Source: Asaia bogorensis | Lineage (GTDB): Bacteria > Pseudomonadota > Alphaproteobacteria > Acetobacterales > Acetobacteraceae | Length of the DNA: 32,066 nt | NCBI GenBank assembly: GCA_943333505.2 | Contig: CALQTN020000047.1 | Span: 1-32,066 of the forward strand | Direction: 5' to 3' | In this document: positions 22,961-28,933 of the stretch, piece after piece | Layout of the letters: every line of letters starts with the position of its first letter | How positions within the stretch are numbered: position 1 is the first letter of the stretch | Notes under the pieces: generated by a model | The model's input: only the letters and a program-made list of their open reading frames with translations | Database searches by the model: none | What the model was told of the DNA's origin: nothing | Made by a program: the position numbers and the translations under genes

Positions 22961-23716
22961 ATGGAACAGTTCGGGAGAATGGATCGCGGCGACGGGGTCG
23001 AACTGGCCTGGGCGCTGCTGCCGGGCGAAGGGCCGATAATCGTGTTTCTGCCCGGCTACAACAGCGACATGGCAGGCAGCAAGGCTACGGTATTGCGCGA
23101 TCTCTGCGCCGCACGCGGCTGGTCGATGCTGCGGCTGGATTATTCCGGGCACGGCGAAAGCGGCGGCGCTTTTACCGACGGCACCATCGGCCGCTGGGCC
23201 GCAGACGCGCGGCTGGTGATCGACCGCCAGACCACCGGGCAAGTGCTGCTGGTGGGGTCGTCAATGGGCGGCTGGATCGCGCTACTGCTGGCCCGCGCCA
23301 TGCCAGCCCGCGTGGTCGGGCTGGTCGGCATCGCGGCCGCGCCGGATTTCACCGAAACCATGATGTGGGACACCATGATGCCGGCCGAGCGCGCAACGAT
23401 GGCCCAACAGGGCTACCTCGATGTCCCAAGCGACTACGGCGATCCCTATCGGGTCACCTTGCGGCTGATTGAGGACGGTCGCAATCACCTGGTGCTCGGC
23501 GCAAAACTTCCGATCACCTGCCCGGTACGCCTGCTGCAAGGCCAACGCGATCCGGATGTGCCCTGGGAAACCGCGTTGCGCCTGGCGGCAACCCTCGACA
23601 GCACCGATGTCGAAATCCGGCTGATCAAGGACGGCGATCACCGCCTGTCACGGCCGCAGGACCTCGCGATCCTCGCCGCGACCGTCGCCACCCTCCGCGG
23701 CCAGGATGGCGGCTAG
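22961..23716 (+). CDS. Alpha/beta-hydrolase
   Basis: A 251-aa hydrolase with an intact triad: nucleophile Ser101 in G-S-S-M-G-G, a likely acid Asp197 or Asp199 in G-Q-R-D-P-D, and His227 in G-D-H-R. The oxyanion region is F-L-P-G-Y-N-S-D-M-A-G-S-K, followed by the strand R-L-D-Y-S-G-H-G-E-S-G-G. These resemble the family of small esterases and palmitoyl-thioesterase-like hydrolases; the substrate is unknown. ATG 22961 is chosen because AGGG precedes it and family homology starts just after it. The 3' end overlaps the convergent SDR gene by 69 bases. No signal peptide, so probably cytoplasmic. Confidence 0.88.
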   Translation: MEQFGRMDRGDGVELAWALLPGEGPIIVFLPGYNSDMAGSKATVLRDLCAARGWSMLRLDYSGHGESGGAFTDGTIGRWAADARLVIDRQTTGQVLLVGSSMGGWIALLLARAMPARVVGLVGIAAAPDFTETMMWDTMMPAERATMAQQGYLDVPSDYGDPYRVTLRLIEDGRNHLVLGAKLPITCPVRLLQGQRDPDVPWETALRLAATLDSTDVEIRLIKDGDHRLSRPQDLAILAATVATLRGQDGG

Positions 23717-24520
23717 GCCCTCGCGATAGGTTGGATAGGCCCAGCGTCGGCCCAGCATTTCCTGGGTCAGCCGGCTGGATACTTTGCGGTTCTCGGCCCA
23801 GAAGCTTGCCGCCATCGGGCTGAAGGCGGCATCCTCGAAGCGGATCAGCGCCGGCTCGGGCATCCCTGACAGCCGGGCGGCCTCGGCCACCACTGCGGCG
23901 CTTTCGGCCGGGAGGTCGTCGTTGAAGTTCAGCATCCGCACCCCTGGCGGTCGGGCCTGGGTCATCGCCGCCAGCGCCGCGCCGGCAACATCGTCGCGAT
24001 GGATGCGGCCAAAGGCGTGGCCGGGCTTGTCGATGCGGCGGGCAGTTCCGCCGCGCAGATCGTCGAACGGCGATCGTCCCGGCCCATAAATCCCGGCGAG
24101 GCGCATGATGTCGACAGCAATCCGGTCGCCAAATCCGGCCCATGCCGTTTCTGCTTGCACCCGGCGCACACCTCGTGGCGATGATGGCGCAGGCAATGTC
24201 GCTTCATCCACCCAGCCGCCGCCGCGATCGCCATACACCCCGGTGGTGGACATGTAGCCAATCCAACGCAAGTCCCGCGCGGCCTGGAGTGCCGGGAGAT
24301 GGGCGCGCAGAACCGGATCGCCATCCTCGCCCGGGGGCGCGGTGATCAATGCGTGGGTGACCCCGGCAAGATCAACCGCACGAAACGCTGACAGCGTGAT
24401 GCCAGGCTGTCCGCCCCCCGCGCCACGGGTGGTTGCGCCGACCTGCCAGCCGGCCAGGAGGGCTGCGTGCGCCGTCGCCAGACCCGTGTAGCCCAGGCCG
24501 AAAATCATCAACGATCTCAA
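23648..24520 (-). CDS. NAD(P)-dependent SDR/epimerase-like protein (YeeZ-like)
   Basis: A 290-aa extended short-chain dehydrogenase-like protein. It has a Rossmann start G-L-G-Y-T-G-L-A, a Y-M-S-T-T-G-V-Y-G-D segment as in the YeeZ-like group, G-I-Y-G-P-G-R-S, and I-H-R-D-D-V-A-G-A. Substrate unknown. The start is best read as TTG at 24520, because AAGGAG lies six bases upstream; the ATG four codons later (24508) has no suitably spaced ribosome-binding site. It diverges from the TPR gene across 57 bases, and its 3' end runs 69 bases into the convergent hydrolase gene, so each transcript covers the other's tail. Confidence 0.85.
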   Translation of the reverse strand: MRSLMIFGLGYTGLATAHAALLAGWQVGATTRGAGGGQPGITLSAFRAVDLAGVTHALITAPPGEDGDPVLRAHLPALQAARDLRWIGYMSTTGVYGDRGGGWVDEATLPAPSSPRGVRRVQAETAWAGFGDRIAVDIMRLAGIYGPGRSPFDDLRGGTARRIDKPGHAFGRIHRDDVAGAALAAMTQARPPGVRMLNFNDDLPAESAAVVAEAARLSGMPEPALIRFEDAAFSPMAASFWAENRKVSSRLTQEMLGRRWAYPTYREGLAAILAAEGGDGRGEDREVLRP

Positions 24521-24577
24521 GCGCCGCTCCTTGCTGAATTTGCACCCTCTCGCCCGGGCAGCCTACACTGATCTATC

Positions 24578-25414
24578 ATGAAAGCACGGGTGGCACTCCT
24601 GACTGGCGTGGGAATTCTGCTGCTGGTCGGTGCAGGAGTGGCGTGGAATTTATCCGATACCGGCATCCCGCCCGATAGTGTCGTCGAACAGGCCGAGCCC
24701 AACCTCCCAATCCCGCCTTTGCCACCCCGGCTGGCCGATGGCGCGCAATACGACCGATGCCTTGCCCAGGTCCCCGATGACCCGCAGCGCGCGGCAGCTG
24801 AAGCGCGCGCTTGGCGCGACAGCGGGGCAGGCGCGCCGGCGTTGCATTGCCTGGCGATGGCTGAACTCGCGCTCGGCAATACCGAACTCGCCGCCCGCTT
24901 GCTGCAAGGTCTGGCGACAGAGGCGGCCGCCAGCGCGCCGGTGCGGGCCGCGATGCACAGCCAGGCCAGCCAAGCCTGGCTGATGGCGGGGCGCGTCGAT
25001 GATGCCCTGATCGCGGCCAGGGCGGCGGTTGGGGTGGTGTCGGACAACCCCGATCTTTGGATCGAACTCGCACGAGTGGCGCTCGTCCGCAAAGACTATG
25101 CCGTCGCCGTCGATGATCTGACCCGCGCCTTGGCGTTGGATCGCAACCGGGCCGACATTCTGGTGTTACGGGCGGCGGCGCACCGGTTGCGCGGCGCGCT
25201 GGACGCGGCGCTGGGCGATGTTGACCGTGCCATCGATGCCGATCCCGACAATGCGGAAGCATTGCTGGAACGCGGCGTGCTGCGTCAGCGGCGTGATGAC
25301 CCGGACGGGGCGCGACGCGACTGGATGCGTGTGGTGGCGATCGCCCCGGAATCGCAAGCCGCCGATTTGGCGACCCAGGACTTGGAACTGCTCGATGCAG
25401 GGCCAAGCCGGTAG
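24578..25414 (+). CDS. Membrane-anchored tetratricopeptide-repeat protein
   Basis: A 278-aa protein with an N-terminal membrane helix or uncleaved signal (A-L-L-T-G-V-G-I-L-L-L-V-G-A-G-V, residues 5-21), a proline-rich linker, and at least four TPR-like helix pairs from about residue 85 to 265. The clearest are around A-L-I-A-A-R-A-A-V, A-V-D-D-L-T-R-A-L-A-L-D and A-L-G-D-V-D-R-A-I-D-A-D-P-D-N-A-E-A-L-L-E-R-G. TPRs mediate protein contacts; the partner is unknown. The repeats should face the periplasm. The start at 24578 has no strong Shine-Dalgarno. A bidirectional terminator follows 29 bases after the stop. Confidence 0.85.
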   Translation: MKARVALLTGVGILLLVGAGVAWNLSDTGIPPDSVVEQAEPNLPIPPLPPRLADGAQYDRCLAQVPDDPQRAAAEARAWRDSGAGAPALHCLAMAELALGNTELAARLLQGLATEAAASAPVRAAMHSQASQAWLMAGRVDDALIAARAAVGVVSDNPDLWIELARVALVRKDYAVAVDDLTRALALDRNRADILVLRAAAHRLRGALDAALGDVDRAIDADPDNAEALLERGVLRQRRDDPDGARRDWMRVVAIAPESQAADLATQDLELLDAGPSR

Positions 25415-25442
25415 GTCGTAACGCCTAGAGGTTTGTTTTCAC

Positions 25443-25489
25443 GATCATCTTTACTCGTCCAATCGAAGCCGATTGAACGAATGATGATC
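25443..25489. terminator. Bidirectional terminator between convergent TPR and GST genes
   Basis: Outer arms GATCATC (25443-25449) and GATGATC (25483-25489), with a perfect inner stem CAATCG-AAGC-CGATTG (25460-25475), form a long, partly interrupted hairpin. T-rich sequence flanks both sides (TTTGTTTT at 25431-25438 read on plus, and TTTTTAG on minus as the GST stop region). It sits between two converging genes and overlaps the GST stop codon. Confidence 0.5.
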
Positions 25490-26157
25490 TAAAAATCGAG
25501 ATCGGCGTAATGCGCGGCCGCCACCATCCCAGGCACGCGGTCGGCCAGAATGTCACGGAAACTTGGCCGTGACTTGATCCGCGCATACCATTCGCGGGCC
25601 TGCGGGCTGACACTCCAATCCACATCGCCAGCAAAATCGAGCACCGATAAATGCCCCGCCGCAGCAAAATCGGCGAGCGAGATGGTGCTGCCGGCAAGGT
25701 AGCGGCGGGTATCGGCAAGCCAGCCAATATACTTCAAATGTTCGCGCAAGGCGGCATAGCCGAGCCGCAGGGCTGCAGCATCGGGCTCCCCGCCACCGGC
25801 GATGCGGCGCAGATATTTCTGCCCGTTCAGCCGATCGGTGACCTCGCACGCGAAGGTTTCATCGAACCAGGCTACCAGACGCCGCACCTCGACCCGCTCA
25901 CTCAGGGTCTGGCCCATCAGCGGCGTGTCGGGATAGGCGTCTTCGAGATATTCGCAGATCACCCCCGAACCAGGGATTGCCAATCCGTTGTCTTCCAGCA
26001 TGGTCGGCACCGTGCCGGCGGGGTTGAGGTCGAGAAATTCCAGCCGTCGCTCCCAGACCTTTTCCACCCGCAATTCAAACGGCAGACGTTTTTCCGCCAG
26101 CGCCAATCGAACCTTGCGGCAAAATGGCGACAGCGGGAGATGAAACACAAAGCGCAT
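25489..26157 (-). CDS. Glutathione S-transferase family protein
   Basis: A 222-aa GST. The N-terminal thioredoxin-like domain opens with F-H-L-P-L-S-P-F-C-R-K-V-R-L-A-L, where Ser10 and Cys13 are the candidate glutathione-activating residues, and has N-P-A-G-T-V-P-T-M and the glutathione-binding I-P-G-S-G-V-I-C-E-Y-L. The all-helical C-terminal domain includes the conserved S-L-A-D-F-A-A-A-G-H-L-S. It may conjugate or isomerise small electrophiles; the substrate is unknown. ATG 26157 fits the family length; the frame is open upstream only into the tail of the DUF2059 gene, 20 bases away, so the two are probably co-transcribed. No clear Shine-Dalgarno precedes it. Confidence 0.9.
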   Translation of the reverse strand: MRFVFHLPLSPFCRKVRLALAEKRLPFELRVEKVWERRLEFLDLNPAGTVPTMLEDNGLAIPGSGVICEYLEDAYPDTPLMGQTLSERVEVRRLVAWFDETFACEVTDRLNGQKYLRRIAGGGEPDAAALRLGYAALREHLKYIGWLADTRRYLAGSTISLADFAAAGHLSVLDFAGDVDWSVSPQAREWYARIKSRPSFRDILADRVPGMVAAAHYADLDF

Positions 26158-26177
26158 CAGATTTAACGCCCGGCCGG

Positions 26178-26834
26178 TTACGGTGTGGTCGGGTTTGGGG
26201 ACACGCCGCGCGCGCGCAACTCGTCGGCATGGCCTTCGAGCGCTTGCTGGAAAATCCGCTGGGCCCAAGGCTGGGCGAATGCGGTAACTTCCTGGTTCAG
26301 CACCGCTTGCGATCGGATTAGCTTGTCGCCGACAGGGCTGCTGTAAAAGGCGCGCAACTGCTTGAGTTCATCGAGGGTGTAGGTGTTCGCCCAGGCGTCG
26401 ACGATGGCGTTGGTGATTTCGATGCTCTGGCCGTTGAGGTCGGGCATGATCACCTCGTCCACCACTTTGATCATGTCGTCGAGTGGCTTCTGGTTGCCAC
26501 GCGCGAAGGCAACCGCGATCTGGTTGCGCACGTTGACCAGGATATTCTGGGTCTGAACGCCGAAGCTGAGGCGGTCCCCGAGTGCACGGGCTTCTTTGCG
26601 GGCTTCATCGCTCGGCACCTTGGCGACCGGCTTGGCGGGAGCAGGCGCGGGTGCGGCGGCGGCGGGTGCGGCCGGTTTTGCGGGCGCTGCTGCCGGGGCG
26701 GCCGGCGCGGGGGCCGCCGGCTTGGCGGGTGGGGTCTGGGCATTCGCCAACGGGGCGGCGAAGCCAATGGCGAGGGCGGTCGCGGCCAGGCGCGCCTTGA
26801 AGCTGCTGCCGGTGGTTGCGAAGCGGATCATCAT
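26178..26834 (-). CDS. DUF2059 exported protein
   Basis: A 218-aa protein with a signal peptide (basic start, A-L-A-I-G-F-A-A-P-L, cleavage after A-N-A near residue 31). A long Ala/Pro/Lys linker of about 40 residues follows, then a DUF2059 domain at the C-terminus (L-R-A-F-Y-S-S-P-V-G-D-K-L-I-R is its hallmark). The family's function is unknown; the proteins are periplasmic and the linker could span part of the cell wall layer. The ATG at 26834 has GGGAGAG about five bases upstream, which rules out the longer frame starting at 26903. The GST gene follows after 20 bases. Confidence 0.86.
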   Translation of the reverse strand: MMIRFATTGSSFKARLAATALAIGFAAPLANAQTPPAKPAAPAPAAPAAAPAKPAAPAAAAPAPAPAKPVAKVPSDEARKEARALGDRLSFGVQTQNILVNVRNQIAVAFARGNQKPLDDMIKVVDEVIMPDLNGQSIEITNAIVDAWANTYTLDELKQLRAFYSSPVGDKLIRSQAVLNQEVTAFAQPWAQRIFQQALEGHADELRARGVSPNPTTP

Positions 26835-26956
26835 AGCTCTCCCTTTAAAGCACGGCACACGGCGATCACAGCGTGCCGACAATGCGTCATGGTTCCAATC
26901 CAATTACCTCCATCATAGGTAACTTGGCGGCGCTTGGCGACATCACCACAGAAGAA

Positions 26957-27904
26957 TTACTTTCCCGTATCAATCTGGCTGCCGGCGCGGCGGAACCGGG
27001 CCAGATACAACGGCACCACCAGCGCGATCGGGGTCGCCGTCACGCCAAGCGCGGCCAGCCCGGGCAGGCTGGGGTCGGCAACATTGTCACGCGCCAGAAG
27101 CAGCAACTGATCGCTGGTGAGCAGCTTGCCGGGCAGGCGTTCCAGTATCCTGGCCTGCAAACTCGCCACCCTGTCGGGGATCGACAGCAGACACGGGCTG
27201 CGGTGGATCGTTCGCGCAATCCAGGCCATCAATGCCCGCATTGTCAGAATTTCCGGGCCGCCCAGTTCGAACAGGCGCCCGCGTACGTCTGGCCGTTCGA
27301 TCGCCGCCATCACGGCGTCAGCCACGTCACCGACGAACACCGGTTGGAATTTGGTCGCCCCATGGATCACCGGCAGGAATGGCAAAGTTGCCGCCATCCC
27401 GGCAAACCGGTTGAAAAACGCATCATCCGGCCCGAACACGATCGATGGCCGCAGGATCACCGCATTGGCGAATGCGGCAAGCACCGCCTGTTCGCCCGCT
27501 GCCTTTGACCGTGCATAGGCGCTTGGGCTCGCCAGATCGGCGCCGATCGCCGAAAGCTGCACCAGATGGCGTACCCCGGCAGCGGCGGCTTCGCGGGCAA
27601 CGCTGCCCGCCGCCTCGGCCTGGATGCGCAGGAAGTCCCCCGGCCGTCGCTCCGCCAGGATGCCGACCAGATTAACCACCACTGTCGCGCCAGCGACGGC
27701 CGCCCGAACCGAGGCCGGATCGGTGATCGCTGCGCGAAACGGTTGGATCTGGCCAACATTGCCCATCGGCAATAGAAATCCCGCCGCCTCCGGGTCGCGC
27801 ACCGCGACCCGAACGATATAGCCCGCCGCGGCAAGGCGCTGGACAATCTGGCGTCCAATAAAGCCTGAGCCTCCGAAAACGGTGGCAAGCTTGTCCATAC
27901 CCAT
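26957..27904 (-). CDS. Complex I NDUFA9-subunit-like NAD(P)-binding SDR
   Basis: A 315-aa atypical SDR. The Rossmann motif is V-F-G-G-S-G-F-I-G-R-Q-I-V, followed by V-V-N-L-V-G-I-L, a region with S-A-I-G-A-D, Y-A-R-S-K-A-A-G-E (the YxxxK pair) and I-L-R-P-S-I-V-F-G-P-D-D. This set is typical of bacterial homologues of the NDUFA9 subunit of respiratory complex I, which bind a nucleotide but are not thought to be classic dehydrogenases. GGGG lies seven bases before the ATG at 27904; an ATG two codons later is an alternative. It diverges from the tRNA-Leu promoter. No nuo genes are in the window. Confidence 0.88.
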   Translation of the reverse strand: MGMDKLATVFGGSGFIGRQIVQRLAAAGYIVRVAVRDPEAAGFLLPMGNVGQIQPFRAAITDPASVRAAVAGATVVVNLVGILAERRPGDFLRIQAEAAGSVAREAAAAGVRHLVQLSAIGADLASPSAYARSKAAGEQAVLAAFANAVILRPSIVFGPDDAFFNRFAGMAATLPFLPVIHGATKFQPVFVGDVADAVMAAIERPDVRGRLFELGGPEILTMRALMAWIARTIHRSPCLLSIPDRVASLQARILERLPGKLLTSDQLLLLARDNVADPSLPGLAALGVTATPIALVVPLYLARFRRAGSQIDTGK

Positions 27905-28002
27905 AACCGAACCCCGCCTCTAACTGTTCAGATCATATGGGGACTTGATGCCTGCGCACCACCCTCGGGAGCGTCGGTTGCCAATGATCGCCGCCTTGCC
28001 TG

Positions 28003-28031
28003 TTGACGGCGGCCAGCCTTGCGGCTACATC
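28003..28031 (+). promoter_or_regulatory. Promoter of tRNA-Leu
   Basis: TTGACG (28003-28008) is followed after 17 bases by TACATC (28026-28031), a good -35 and a fair -10 of the type seen at alphaproteobacterial stable-RNA genes. Transcription should start near 28038, at the foot of the leader hairpin and about 35 bases before the tRNA. Confidence 0.55.
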
Positions 28032-28037
28032 GCCGCC

Positions 28038-28064
28038 CTCCGCATGTTCCCCCGAACTGCGGAG
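28038..28064 (+). other. Hairpin in the tRNA-Leu 5' leader
   Basis: CTCCGCA-T-GTTC (28038-28049), loop CCCC (28050-28053) and GAAC-TGCGGAG (28054-28064) pair over 11 bases with a single bulged T. It ends seven bases before the mature tRNA 5' end. A likely role is as a processing or folding guide for the leader; there is no T run, so it is not a terminator. Confidence 0.6.
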
Positions 28065-28071
28065 TGGTGAT

Positions 28072-28158
28072 GCCCTGGTGGCGGAATTGGTAGACGCGCA
28101 GGTTTCAGGTACCTGTGGCCGAAAGGTCGTGGAAGTTCGAGTCTTCTCCTGGGCACCA
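28072..28158 (+). tRNA. tRNA-Leu (anticodon CAG), CCA encoded
   Basis: An 87-base class II tRNA. Acceptor arms are 28072-28078 and 28148-28154, with a short D-stem and G-G in the D-loop. The anticodon stem is CAGGT/ACCTG (28099-28103, 28111-28115) with loop TTCAGGT, so the anticodon CAG is at 28106-28108 and reads CUG. The long variable arm has GGCC-GAAA-GGTC; the T-arm has TTCGAGT. Discriminator A is followed by encoded CCA (28156-28158). One oddity: position 5 (T28076) faces T28150 (position 68), a U-U mismatch in the acceptor stem. Confidence 0.95.
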
Positions 28159-28249
28159 AGTTTTTTCGGGGCGAGTGTTGCAGGCGTGCCAAACAGATTT
28201 GGCCGACCCTTCGGCTGGAAATAATCCTGTTCTGGAAATGATCCTGTTC

Positions 28250-28885
28250 ATGGCCGACGCGACTGTGCATCTTCACCGGCATGATTTGCCAGATGGTCTC
28301 GACCTTGGACGGGTTGTCGCGGTCGATACCGAGGCTATGGGCCTCGATTCCCGCCGCGACCGGCTCTGTCTGGTGCAGCTTTCCGCTGGTGACGGCCGCG
28401 CCCACATGGTGCAGATCATCCCGCCCGAGCATGGCGGCCGTGGCGCCGATTGCCCGAATTTGAAGCGCCTGCTGTCGGACCCGACGACCACCAAGCTGAT
28501 GCATTTTGCCCGCTTCGATGTCGGCCTGCTGCAACACGCGCTTGGCATCACTGTCAGCCCGACCAAATGCACCAAGATCGCGTCCAAGCTGATCCGCACC
28601 TTTACCGACCGGCATGGGCTGAAGGATTTGTGCAAGGAATTGCTGGGCGTGGATTTGTCCAAGCAGCAGCAAACCTCCGACTGGGGCGCGCTGGAGTTGT
28701 CGAGCGAACAACTGACATATGCGGCTTCCGACGTGCTGCACCTGCATGCATTATGGGCCAAGCTCGAAGCTGCTTTGCGTCGCGAAAACCGGCTCGACCT
28801 CGCGGAGGCCTGTTTCGCCTTCCTGCCGACCCGTGGCCGGCTCGATGTGCTCGGCTGGGATGCACCCGACATTTTCGCCCATTGA
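28250..28885 (+). CDS. rnd: Ribonuclease D-type 3'-5' exoribonuclease (short form)
   Basis: A 211-aa DEDDy exonuclease that trims RNA 3' ends, classically tRNA precursors. Catalytic residues are in place: D26-T-E28 in exo I, D90 in A-R-F-D-V-G-L-L, and Y157-A-A-S-D161 in exo III. It consists of the exonuclease domain alone, without the HRDC domains of the longer E. coli enzyme; short forms are common in Alphaproteobacteria. The start is taken at ATG 28250; the ATG at 28238 four codons earlier is possible. The gene begins 91 bases after tRNA-Leu in the same direction, with a T run (28161-28166) between. Confidence 0.92.
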   Translation: MADATVHLHRHDLPDGLDLGRVVAVDTEAMGLDSRRDRLCLVQLSAGDGRAHMVQIIPPEHGGRGADCPNLKRLLSDPTTTKLMHFARFDVGLLQHALGITVSPTKCTKIASKLIRTFTDRHGLKDLCKELLGVDLSKQQQTSDWGALELSSEQLTYAASDVLHLHALWAKLEAALRRENRLDLAEACFAFLPTRGRLDVLGWDAPDIFAH

Positions 28886-28933
28886 GCTGATGTGGCCGCA
28901 ACTGCCCCCCTGCAAGGTCAGGTGGGTGGCGGC

